From Syntrophaceae bacterium UBA4810 (GTDB lineage: Bacteria > Desulfobacterota > Syntrophia > Syntrophales > Smithellaceae): 17,426 nt of DNA. Under the pieces are notes generated by a model that was not told the origin of the DNA, ran no database searches, and saw only the letters and a list, made by a program, of their open reading frames with translations. Made by a program: the position numbers and the translations under genes. Positions 1 through 7,361 of this stretch are shown piece by piece; the first letter of the stretch is position 1; each line of letters opens with the position of its first letter. Location of the stretch: NCBI GenBank assembly GCA_002402545.1, contig DHGA01000019.1:4860-22285 (forward strand), in the 5' to 3' direction.

Positions 1-140
1 TTCTTTGTGACGCGGGCGTTCCCGCCTACAGCTCTCTGCCGCAGGCGGTATTTGCGCTGGCCAAGCTGGCGGAATATTACGAATTCCAGTCCCAACAAGC
101 GCAATACAGAAAAAAATTGTGCGCCGAGAAAAAGTGTTAG
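1..140 (+). CDS. C-terminal fragment of a CoA-binding / acyl-CoA synthetase (NDP-forming)-like protein (partial)
   Basis: Only the last 45 or so codons are inside the window; the frame opens at position 3 and ends with TAG at 138-140. The visible tail reads AGVPAYSSLPQAVFALAKL, then AEYYEF and a basic end. This resembles the 'GIPVY.SPERAV.ALA.L..Y' segment near the end of the CoA-binding/ligase half of NDP-forming acyl-CoA synthetases (acetate-CoA ligase, ADP-forming), which make acyl-CoA or recover ATP from it. That segment is recognisable but short, so the family call is tentative and the domain order of the whole protein cannot be seen. The downstream gene is on the opposite strand and converges on this one, so it is the last gene of its transcription unit. 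Confidence 0.5.
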   Translation, partial: LCDAGVPAYSSLPQAVFALAKLAEYYEFQSQQAQYRKKLCAEKKC

Positions 141-193
141 TTCAGTTTAAAATACGCAGCTGGCCTGGAAACATTTGCTTAATCCGCTATCCA

Positions 194-276
194 TGTCATA
201 CCGTCGTAGGCCAGTATCCCGTATTTTCAAGAGTTTCCCTAGGTTCCTGCTGGAGTAAAACCTAGCAAATGCTAGG
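194..276. repeat. Decayed palindromic repeat with two competing hairpins
   Basis: The stretch beginning TGTCATACCG and continuing through GTATTTTCAAGAGTTTC to GGTTCCTGC resembles a degraded copy of the 'GTCATTCC…GGAATCC…TTTC.GGATTCCTGC' palindromic elements scattered between genes in many proteobacteria. Two short stems are visible: 239-245 (CTAGGTT) with 259-265 (AACCTAG), and 261-266 (CCTAGC) with 271-276 (GCTAGG). They share 261-265, so they cannot form together. No T-run follows, so a classical terminator is not supported. Nothing else was recognised in the 182-base gap 141-322. Confidence 0.4.
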
Positions 277-322
277 CCGGAATGGCGAAAAAAGGGCACT
301 GCAAACCTCTCGCTTATTTAAT

Positions 323-1558
323 TTACGTTGTGGAATTTTTGGCCGCAGCAGCCAGATAAATCGAGAATGTTGTGCCGGAATTAACGATAGATTCCACGGT
401 AATCAAACCCTTGTGATTTTGAATAATGGAGTCGCTGATGGCCAGACCCAGGCCAATGCCACCCAGTCCCTTCTTTTCTTTAGTTGTGAAATAAGGATCG
501 AATATCCGGGAAAGATTTTCTCTCGGAATGCCAATGCCGTTATCTTTAATAGTTATGCGTATACAATTCCCCTGCCCCAGCGCTCGAATATTTGTTCCGG
601 TTATCGTATTTTCGGCAATAAGCTCCACTATACCGCTGTTTTTTAATGCCTCTTTGGCATTAATCAATAAATTTTCTATTACCTGCCTGATTTGCATCGC
701 ATCAACTTCCGCGGGCCACAAGTCTTTGGCAATAGATACGCTACACTTAACGGATGAATCACTGAAAACATTTTTTACCGCTTCCCTTAACAGCGGTTCA
801 AGGTTCTCAGCTTTGAGGACGGGATACCCCCCTTGCGCGAAAGTAATAAGCCTGTGCGCCAGTTCTTTTGCCTGCAGGCCGGCGCGTTCTGCGACAGCCA
901 GCCCGTCTTCCACAATTTTATCTTCATCCGTGGCGGATATTTTGGCCAAGAAAACGTTGCGCAAAATGGCGCTAAGCAAACTATCGAAATCTTTAGCCAC
1001 GCCGTCGGCAAACATGCCCAGAGATTCCACCTTGCTTCTGTGTAAAAGTTCTTCTTCCGCGATTTTTTGTTCGGTAATATCTTCGAGCGTCTCCATCGCC
1101 CCAAAAATATCGCCGCCGGAATCTCTCATCGCTGCCGAAGTAATGCGAAACCATTTACCCTTCTCGCCAATATCGGGGAAAAATTCCGTTACTTCATAAG
1201 CTTCATCAAGCAACCTTGATTTCGCCCACTGTCCCGAATAAAAATCCGGGATCTTGTCAATTTTCTTATCCAAAATCAAATCCGCCAGGCAAGGGCGCTT
1301 TGCCTTGTAAAAAATTTTCCAGTGCTGGTCGGTGCCCACAATCTGCCGCGGCGTGATATTACTCAATAACTGCAGAGCCTTATTCCAATACATTACCTCG
1401 TGATCTTTGGAGATTACAAAAGTGGGAATGGGCGAACTATGGATGATATTGATTAGCTTTAGCTCGTCTCTGCGCACGCGCCACATCACATATAAAAAGC
1501 TTACCACCACCATTATCGACAGCGCAAAAATAAAGATGATCAGGAAATAGGTGTTCAT
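323..1558 (-). CDS. PAS-domain sensor histidine kinase with degenerate H-box (probable pseudokinase)
   Basis: A 411-residue membrane-anchored sensor protein. Residues 4-27 form one membrane segment, about 33-160 a PAS domain ending in the usual 'ETLEDITEQK', 175-245 the dimerisation helix region, and 250-405 the HATPase domain. The ATP site looks complete: N-box NLLINAKEAL (296-305), G1 DNGIGIP (339-345), F-box FDPYFTTK (353-360) and G2 GIGLGLA (367-373). The H-box, normally 'G.AHDFNN.L', here reads GVAKDFDSLL. Residue 189 is Lys (AAA, complement of 992-994) where the phospho-acceptor His belongs, and the following N is D. Conventional autophosphorylation should therefore be impossible. No response-regulator gene is adjacent, so it is an orphan. 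The start ATG at 1558 has only a weak GGTG upstream. It is transcribed divergently from the M23 gene. It may act as a scaffold or heterodimer partner, or through phosphatase activity (inference). Confidence 0.88.
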   Translation of the reverse strand: MNTYFLIIFIFALSIMVVVSFLYVMWRVRRDELKLINIIHSSPIPTFVISKDHEVMYWNKALQLLSNITPRQIVGTDQHWKIFYKAKRPCLADLILDKKIDKIPDFYSGQWAKSRLLDEAYEVTEFFPDIGEKGKWFRITSAAMRDSGGDIFGAMETLEDITEQKIAEEELLHRSKVESLGMFADGVAKDFDSLLSAILRNVFLAKISATDEDKIVEDGLAVAERAGLQAKELAHRLITFAQGGYPVLKAENLEPLLREAVKNVFSDSSVKCSVSIAKDLWPAEVDAMQIRQVIENLLINAKEALKNSGIVELIAENTITGTNIRALGQGNCIRITIKDNGIGIPRENLSRIFDPYFTTKEKKGLGGIGLGLAISDSIIQNHKGLITVESIVNSGTTFSIYLAAAAKNSTT

Positions 1559-1639
1559 AATATGGCACCGGTACTATAAATTCTTACATAAGTTCCGATA
1601 GCAAGATTGGGTTAAAAATGCAAGCGCGGCGTTTTTATC

Positions 1640-1668
1640 TTGACATAATTTTTTACAGTAAGTACAAT
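1640..1668 (+). promoter_or_regulatory. Sigma70-type promoter for the M23 peptidase gene
   Basis: The -35 box TTGACA (1640-1645) matches consensus. After a 17-base spacer comes the -10 box TACAAT (1663-1668), five of six matches. Transcription would start near 1675, leaving a leader of about 33 bases before the start codon at 1708. The spacer is AT-rich. It lies in the divergent gap between the kinase and the peptidase. Confidence 0.75.
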
Positions 1669-1707
1669 TACTTGAATTTGTATTTTTAGCATAAGGGGAA
1701 TAACGAT

Positions 1708-3021
1708 TTGAACAGAAAAAGAATGCCCAAGAACAAAAAAATATTCTTGCTGGCAATTTTTGTTGTCTTGATCGCTTCTTTTTCCCTGCACCAGCCCCTG
1801 ATAAATCTTTTCAAAGATAAAACACCGCCTGCTGAACAAATACCTTCTTTCAAATCCATCAACAGTACTATCGAACAGGGCGACACGCTTTTTTCTATTT
1901 TTTTAGATCACGGATTACGGACGGAAGATCTTTTCGCCATGAAAAGCGCGGCAGCCAGTATTCACCCGCTAAAGGCATTGCGTCCGGGTAAAGCTTATAG
2001 CATTGTTCTTGATGAGCAAAATTTCATAAATTCATTTACGTATGGAATTGACGACGATACGATTTTAAAAATCGAGCGGGTGGAAAATCAATTTCAGGCG
2101 CGCAAATACGATATTCCTTACGAAACACGAATTCTTACCGTCAGCGGAACTATTGAAGACAATTTAATTTCCGCTGTGGGTACAGAAAGAGAAAACTACC
2201 TGCTCGCCCTGCAGGTGGCGGACATTCTGGCCTGGGATATTGATTTTAACACCGACCTGCGCACAGGAGATACCTTTCGGATTATCACAGAAGGATTATA
2301 TCTTAACGGGGATTTTAAAAAATACGGTAAAATATTAGCGGTGGAATTTATCAATAACAATCAGGCGTACCGAGCTTTTCTTTTCGAACACGGCGATAAA
2401 CCCAATTATTACGACGCAGCGGGAAATTCCCTGCGCAAAGCTTTTTTGAAAGCCCCGCTGAGTTTCAGGCGAATAAGTTCTCATTTCAGCAAAAGCAGAT
2501 TCCACCCTGTTTTGAAAATTTATCGCCCACATCATGGAATCGACTACACCGCGCCAACGGGAACCCCCGTCAGCACTGTCGGCGATGGAAAAATTACTTT
2601 TGCCGGCCGTAAAGGCGCTTACGGAAAACTTATTATCATCTCGCACCGCAACGGCTATCAAACTTATTACGGTCATCTATCTCGCTTTGCTAAAGGAATC
2701 CACATGGGAAAAAATGTGAAACAAGGAGATTTAATCGGCTATGTGGGCGCGACGGGGCTCGCCACCGGGCCGCACCTGCATTACGAAATGAGGCAGGGCA
2801 AAGCGCCGATTAATCCGTTCAGGGTAAAAAATGTCGCCGGAGAACCGGTGCCTAAAACACAGATGGCCGAATTCAAGAAACAAACACTTACACTGGATAA
2901 GATTTTTGCCGCGGCAATCTTTTACGACGCGCGCCAGGAAGAAAGTAAAAAATACTGTCTCAATCCGGAAATGTTAGCAGAATATCGGAACTCATCAAAA
3001 GCATCCAAGCCACAAAGCTAA
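1708..3021 (+). CDS. Membrane-anchored M23 (LytM-type) murein endopeptidase
   Basis: A 437-residue cell-wall hydrolase expected to cut peptide cross-links of peptidoglycan in the periplasm. Residues 10-28 are an uncleaved N-terminal membrane anchor. Residues about 54-100 (starting 'IEQGDTLFSIF') look like a LysM/OapA-type wall-binding module, followed by a linker domain as in MepM/YebA proteins. The M23 domain spans about 255-372. The zinc site is intact: H275 and D279 in HHGID, and H358 in GPHLHYE, with catalytic H356 beside it and H323 in YYGHL. The start is TTG at 1708: AAGGGGAA ends seven bases before it, whereas the next ATG (1723) lies 22 bases away. A strong promoter directly precedes it and no partner gene follows closely, so it is probably monocistronic. 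Confidence 0.9.
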   Translation: MNRKRMPKNKKIFLLAIFVVLIASFSLHQPLINLFKDKTPPAEQIPSFKSINSTIEQGDTLFSIFLDHGLRTEDLFAMKSAAASIHPLKALRPGKAYSIVLDEQNFINSFTYGIDDDTILKIERVENQFQARKYDIPYETRILTVSGTIEDNLISAVGTERENYLLALQVADILAWDIDFNTDLRTGDTFRIITEGLYLNGDFKKYGKILAVEFINNNQAYRAFLFEHGDKPNYYDAAGNSLRKAFLKAPLSFRRISSHFSKSRFHPVLKIYRPHHGIDYTAPTGTPVSTVGDGKITFAGRKGAYGKLIIISHRNGYQTYYGHLSRFAKGIHMGKNVKQGDLIGYVGATGLATGPHLHYEMRQGKAPINPFRVKNVAGEPVPKTQMAEFKKQTLTLDKIFAAAIFYDARQEESKKYCLNPEMLAEYRNSSKASKPQS

Positions 3022-3109
3022 AAACAGCCTGAATTATAAACAGCCAGTAGTTATATTTATCATTATAATGTCTCATGATGTGATGGTAATTTTTTCATCT
3101 GGCATCAAA

Positions 3110-3144
3110 AATTAGTTTAAACATTTTAAATGCTTAAACTAATT
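3110..3144. repeat. Long near-perfect inverted repeat upstream of trxB
   Basis: Arms AATTAGTTTAA (3110-3120) and TTAAACTAATT (3134-3144) are exact inverted copies of 11 bases. The intervening bases contain a second inner palindrome, CATTT-T-AAATG (3122-3132), so the whole element folds with one A/C mismatch. It is nearly all A/T and has no T-run after it. It may be an operator for trxB, or an AT-rich transcript-end structure for the M23 gene. The rest of the 187-base gap (3022-3208) shows no gene and only a poor promoter candidate (TTTACA 3154-3159, TTAAAG 3177-3182). Confidence 0.5.
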
Positions 3145-3208
3145 AATTTGAGCTTTACAAAACCCCCTGTTCCTGATTAAAGTCAGAAAAAAATTAGGGA
3201 TATTTTAA

Positions 3209-4171
3209 ATGATTAAAGCAAAGTTACCCGAATACGATTACGATATAATAATTATCGGCGGCGGGCCGGCCGGATACACGGCAGGAATTTACGCCGCCCG
3301 CGCCGGGCTCAAAACCCTGCTGGTGGAAGGCGCGGCGACAGTTAGCCAAATTACTATCACCGATTTAATTGAAAATTATCCGGGCATTCCCGAAGGCATC
3401 AACGGTTTTGACCTGATGCAGCTTTTTAAAAACCAGGCGCTTAAATTCGGACTGGAGACTATGGCCGCGGATGTCACCTCAATCAAAAAACATAATTCTA
3501 ACACGGTCATTTGGGAAATCAGCCTAGGCAATAAAATATTGCGGGCTTTGAGCGTCATTGCCGCCACGGGCGCCGAGTGGCGTAAACTGGGCGTGCCCGG
3601 CGAAGAAGAATTTGCCGGAAAAGGAGTTTCCTACTGCGCTACCTGTGACGGTCCTTTTTACCGCGAAAAAGACGTGATCGTGGTTGGCGGCGGCGATACG
3701 GCCTTGCAGGAAGCGCTCTTTCTGACGCATTTTGCCAAAAAAGTTATCGTTGTTCACCGGCGTGACCGCCTGCGCGCGGCGGACATTCTGCAAAAGCGCG
3801 CGGCCGCGCAGAAAAAAATTGAATTTATCTGGAAAGCGACGCTGGCAGAAGTCGTCGGTGGCGATCTGGTTACTGGCGTTAAACTAACCGATGTGGAATC
3901 AGGAAAAACAAGCGAAATACCCGCCGAAGGTGTTTTTATCTTTGTGGGACGCATCCCGCAGACAAAACTTTTTGAAGGCGTGGTAAAACTCGACGCGGTC
4001 GGCTATATTATCACCGATGATAACATGCAAACTTCCGCCGCCGGAATATTTGCCGCGGGCGATTGCCGCGCCAAACAGTTCCGTCAGGTCATCACCGCCG
4101 CGGGGGACGGCGCTAACGCGATATACGGCGCGGAACTTTACATCGCCGCGCTCAAAGGCGAAAGTTATTAG
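3209..4171 (+). CDS. trxB: Thioredoxin reductase
   Basis: A 320-residue FAD/NADPH enzyme that passes electrons from NADPH to thioredoxin in the cytoplasm. The FAD motif GGGPAGYTAG (17-26) starts the protein, the redox pair CATC sits at 143-146, the NADPH motif GGGDTALQEA is at 160-169 with HRRDRLRA at 183-190, and the second FAD contact is AAGDC (282-286). The length is normal for low-molecular-weight TrxR. An AGGGAT sequence lies about 12 bases before ATG. It heads a plus-strand run: lgt follows after 60 bases, then the selenoprotein reductase after another 9. The grouping of two thiol/disulfide flavoenzymes suggests shared redox duties (inference). No thioredoxin gene is visible in the window. 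Confidence 0.93.
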   Translation: MIKAKLPEYDYDIIIIGGGPAGYTAGIYAARAGLKTLLVEGAATVSQITITDLIENYPGIPEGINGFDLMQLFKNQALKFGLETMAADVTSIKKHNSNTVIWEISLGNKILRALSVIAATGAEWRKLGVPGEEEFAGKGVSYCATCDGPFYREKDVIVVGGGDTALQEALFLTHFAKKVIVVHRRDRLRAADILQKRAAAQKKIEFIWKATLAEVVGGDLVTGVKLTDVESGKTSEIPAEGVFIFVGRIPQTKLFEGVVKLDAVGYIITDDNMQTSAAGIFAAGDCRAKQFRQVITAAGDGANAIYGAELYIAALKGESY

Positions 4172-4231
4172 TTATAACTTCATGATCATTTTATCTTCAT
4201 CATCAACACTGATCAAAGGAAATTTTAAATT

Positions 4232-5062
4232 ATGGACTCTCTGATCAACGCCTGGCAGCAAATGCCCGCGCATATAACACCGTATCTTTTCAGTATCGGC
4301 TCTTTTCAACTGCGCTATTACAGCCTGATGTATATCGTCGCTTTCGTCATTGTATATTTTCTGGTCACTTACAGAATCAAGAATGAAAAATACAAATATA
4401 CCAGCGAAGATATTCAGGACTATCTGGTATGGGCCATGGTCGGCGTCCTTTTGGGCGCGAGACTGGGCGATGTGCTCTTTTATAATTTGGATTACTACCT
4501 GTATCATCCGCTGGAGATATTTCTGCCTTTTACTTTCTCCAACGGCATCAGATTTACCGGTATCAGCGGCATGTCTTATCACGGCGGCGTTATCGGCGTG
4601 GTTATCATGTCGGTTTTATTCTGCCGCAAACGCGATTTTGATTTCTGGAAATTCGCGGATCTGATCTCACCGGCAATACCGCTGGGCTACACTTTCGGGC
4701 GTATTGGCAATTTTATCAACGGCGAACTTTTCGGCCGCGTAACCAGCATTCCCTGGGGAATGTATTTTCCCCTCGATCAGACACACAGCCTGCGCCATCC
4801 CTCGCAGCTTTACGAAGCTTTTTTTGAAGGAATATTTCTCTTCGCTGTTTTATGGGCTTTAAGAAAGAAAAAGCTTTTTGACGGGGCATTATTGGGGTTA
4901 TATATTTTTGGCTATGGTTTTGTCCGCTTTATGATTGAATTTTTCCGGGAACCTGATTATATGGTCGGCCCGATCAGCATCGGTCAATTTTTGTGTGTTT
5001 TGATGATGCTGGGCGGCATCGGGCTTTTGATGTGGCGCAAGAAAGCAGCGGCTAATAAATGA
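4232..5062 (+). CDS. lgt: Prolipoprotein diacylglyceryl transferase
   Basis: A 276-residue polytopic inner-membrane enzyme that moves a diacylglyceryl group from phosphatidylglycerol to the lipobox Cys of prolipoproteins, the first step of lipoprotein maturation. The Lgt signature GRIGNFINGELFGR is at 156-169, containing the counterparts of the essential Arg and Asn (R157, N160). SYHGG (115-119) carries the conserved His, HPSQLYEA is at 189-196, and a late FREPD supplies another conserved Arg. Several hydrophobic helices cover the rest. AAAGGAAA precedes ATG at good distance. Its stop TGA (5060-5062) lies inside the leader of the next gene's ribosome site, so the two are probably translated in step. 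The MlaA-type lipoprotein at the right end of the window is a plausible client. Confidence 0.95.
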   Translation: MDSLINAWQQMPAHITPYLFSIGSFQLRYYSLMYIVAFVIVYFLVTYRIKNEKYKYTSEDIQDYLVWAMVGVLLGARLGDVLFYNLDYYLYHPLEIFLPFTFSNGIRFTGISGMSYHGGVIGVVIMSVLFCRKRDFDFWKFADLISPAIPLGYTFGRIGNFINGELFGRVTSIPWGMYFPLDQTHSLRHPSQLYEAFFEGIFLFAVLWALRKKKLFDGALLGLYIFGYGFVRFMIEFFREPDYMVGPISIGQFLCVLMMLGGIGLLMWRKKAAANK

Positions 5063-5071
5063 GGTGAAACA

Positions 5072-6400
5072 ATGGCAAAAAATCTGGTTATTATTGGCGG
5101 CGGCGCGGCAGGCCCATCCGCGGCGGCCGAGGCCAAAAGAAACGATCCGTCTTTGAGCATCACCATTGTGGAAAAAGGAAAATATGTTTCCTATTCCGCC
5201 TGACCCACTCCCTATTACATCGGTGATGTAATTAAGGATGATAAAACATTAATCGCGAGAACTCCGGAAAAATTCCGTGAAGGCGGTATTGATATCCGCC
5301 TGAACACAGCAGTCGCCGACGTAAATTATGAAAAGAAGATTGTGAAAACAAATACGAACGAGAAGCTTCCTTTTGACTTTATGGTCATGGCGACGGGAAC
5401 CAGGGCATTGTTGCCGGACATACCGGGAATCAAAAAGCCGGGGGTCTTTGTACTGAAAAACCTGGAAGACGCTCTACGAATAAAATCATATCTGCGCGAA
5501 AATAACTGCCGCCGGGCGATAATTATCGGCGCCGGCTTTATCGCCATGGAAATGTGTGAGGCGCTGCACATGCTCGGTGTTAAGACAACAATATTTCACA
5601 GGGGCACGCTGCCCGCAAACCGCTGGGATCCGGAGCTTTCGGGCGTTATGCTTGAAGAACTTCATAATCACGGTGTGGAATTTGTGACCAACGCCGAAAC
5701 ATCAGCTGTAGAAAAACAAGGAAATGCTTTCAAAGCCATCACTAATCATGACACATGGGATGCGGATATGATTATCGTTGCCATAGGCGTAAAGCCGGAT
5801 GTAGAGCTGGCTAAATCCATGGATTTAAAAATCGGCGCGTCCGGCGCTATTGCGGTAAATAACTTCCAGCAAACATCAAAAGAATTTGTTTATGCCGTAG
5901 GTGACTGCTGCGAATCTTTCCATCGCGTCACGGGGCACTGGGTTAATCTCCCACTGGGTGATATCGCCAATAAGCAGGGGCGCATTGCGGGGTTCAATAT
6001 CGGTGGTAAAAAGATGAAGTTTGAAGGCATTGTCGGCGCGCAATCTTTCCGGCTGTTCGGCCTGGAATGCGCGGCCACCGGCATCAATGAAAAAGAGGCA
6101 CAAACCGCGGGGTTTGATCCGGTAAGCACTCTGGTCTGGGGCAGTGCCCAGGCCAAAACCATGGGGCAAAAAAAAATAGGCCTCAAGCTGATTGCCGATA
6201 AATTATCGGGTAAGTTATTGGGTGCGCAGGCGGTGGGAGAAGCGGGAGCGGTCAGCCGCATCAACGCTCTATCTGTTGCCCTTTGGGCAGGCCTGACCAT
6301 AGACGATACAAGCTATCTGGATCTGGCCTATTCACCGCCTTATGGCGGCGCCTGGGATATAATTCATAACACCGCGCAAGCCCTGCGCCGTAAAATGTAA
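5072..6400 (+). CDS. Selenocysteine-containing CoA-disulfide reductase/NADH oxidase-like flavoprotein
   Basis: A class of FAD/NAD(P)H disulfide reductase related to CoA-disulfide reductase, NADH peroxidase/oxidase and NADH:polysulfide reductase. The ATG at 5072 follows GAGGTGAAACA. The N-terminus MAKNLVIIGGGAAGPSAAAE gives the first FAD motif. Codon 44 is TGA (5201-5203), in the context SYSA-TGA-PTPYYIGD. Family members have Cys here (SYx.CG.PYY), the redox-active residue. The frame then stays open to TAA at 6398-6400, giving 442 residues with selenocysteine, a normal family length. The NAD(P)H motif GAGFIAM is at 153-159, the second FAD contact AVGDC at 275-279, and the dimerisation domain from about 300 ends with AYSPPYGG. 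A SECIS-like hairpin follows the TGA. Reading from GTG 5342 would remove the FAD-binding region. Alternative: a nonsense mutation TGC/TGT to TGA, judged less likely because the TGA falls exactly on the catalytic Cys and a hairpin follows. The true substrate is unknown. Confidence 0.85.
5201..5203 (+). other. Recoded UGA (selenocysteine codon, residue 44)
   Basis: TGA in frame with both the upstream ATG (5072) and the downstream open frame, at the position of the family's catalytic Cys. It is followed by CCC ACT CCC TAT TAC, i.e. the conserved PYY of the redox loop. Confidence 0.82.
5211..5237 (+). promoter_or_regulatory. Bacterial SECIS-like mRNA hairpin
   Basis: ATTACATC (5214-5221) and GATGTAAT (5225-5232) form a perfect 8-bp stem closed by the triloop GGT (5222-5224). 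CCT (5211-5213) can extend it with AGG (5235-5237) across a two-base bulge (5233-5234). The loop begins with G and lies 18 bases after the TGA, within the 16-37 base window known for bacterial SECIS elements. The E. coli fdhF element also presents GGU in its loop. SelB would bind this structure to deliver Sec-tRNA. The fold was read by eye and not computed. Confidence 0.75.
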
Positions 6401-6422
6401 TTTCAAAGGATACGCTTTCCCT

Positions 6423-7349
6423 ATGACTCTCTGGTGGATACTATTTACGCTGTTCATTCTGGCCATGCTGGCGCTTGACTTGGGCGTGTTCAACCGCAAA
6501 GCGCATGTCATCGGTTTTAAGGAAGCCCTGCTTTGGACTTCTTTCTGGGTAAGCCTCGCGCTGCTCTTTGGAGTGGGTGTCTATTATTTCTACGGCCATC
6601 ACAAAGCCCTGGAATACTTCACCGGTTATATCATCGAATACTCGCTAAGCGTCGATAATCTTTTTGTTTTTTTACTCATTTTTCAGTACTTCCGCGTACC
6701 GCATAAGCTGGAGCACAAAGCGCTTTTCTGGGGGATACTGCTGGCGCTCATCACGCGCGCCGTATTTATTCTGGCCGGCGTGGTTCTGATCAACAAATTT
6801 CACTGGATCATTTACATCTTCGGCGCTTTTCTGATTTACACTGCCGCGCGGATAGCATTAGGCAAGGGTCGGGAAATCCATCCCGGCAAAAATATTCTGG
6901 TGAGATTACTGCGCAAGATAATGCCGGTAACACGCAATTATCAGGAAGGGCATTTTTTCGTGATCAAAAGAGGCGTGCGTTTTGCCACGCCGCTTTTAGC
7001 CGTAATTCTCGCGCTGGAAACAACTGATATCATTTTTGCCGTGGATTCCATCCCCGCTATCCTGGCCATTACTAAAGACCCTTTTATTATTTACACTTCC
7101 AACGTCTTTGCCATCCTTGGGTTAAGATCTTTATTTTTCGCTATTTCCGGCATCATGAGGATTTTCCATCACCTGCAATACGGGCTGGTCGCGGTGCTTA
7201 GTTTTGTCGGTATCAAAATGCTGATTTCCGATTTTTACAAGATACCCATTAATATTTCCCTGGCGGTTATCGCTTCGGCGCTGGCTCTTTCCATTGTTGC
7301 CTCGCTTATCTGGCCGAAACCCATAGAACAACCGGTGACAAAGGAATAA
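6423..7349 (+). CDS. TerC/Alx-family integral membrane protein
   Basis: A 308-residue inner-membrane protein of the TerC family, whose studied members (Alx, MntP-unrelated TerC proteins) are linked to manganese export or to metal loading of exported proteins. About eight to nine hydrophobic helices are visible. The family's acidic membrane motifs are present: EYSLSVDNLFVF (72-83, D78) and ETTDIIFAVDSIPAIL (199-214, D202 and D208). AAAGGA precedes ATG, though at a long 12-base spacing. Only 22 bases separate it from the selenoprotein gene, which leaves no room for the manganese-sensing riboswitch often found before such genes, so its expression probably follows the operon. Membership is secure; the transported ion in this organism is not shown. 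Confidence 0.88.
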   Translation: MTLWWILFTLFILAMLALDLGVFNRKAHVIGFKEALLWTSFWVSLALLFGVGVYYFYGHHKALEYFTGYIIEYSLSVDNLFVFLLIFQYFRVPHKLEHKALFWGILLALITRAVFILAGVVLINKFHWIIYIFGAFLIYTAARIALGKGREIHPGKNILVRLLRKIMPVTRNYQEGHFFVIKRGVRFATPLLAVILALETTDIIFAVDSIPAILAITKDPFIIYTSNVFAILGLRSLFFAISGIMRIFHHLQYGLVAVLSFVGIKMLISDFYKIPINISLAVIASALALSIVASLIWPKPIEQPVTKE

Positions 7350-7361
7350 TCAAAACTGTTT

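Noticed and set aside
528..1199. 223-codon plus-strand open frame opposite the sensor kinase
   Set aside because: Low-complexity Ser/Ala-rich shadow of a clearly recognisable kinase; no ribosome site and no family pattern.
5342..6400. Stand-alone 352-residue oxidoreductase starting at GTG 5342
   Set aside because: It lacks the FAD-binding N-terminus and redox site, which are present in the same frame upstream, separated only by the TGA at 5201.
6401..6422. Manganese (yybP-ykoY) riboswitch before the TerC-family gene
   Set aside because: The gap is only 22 bases, too short for the element.
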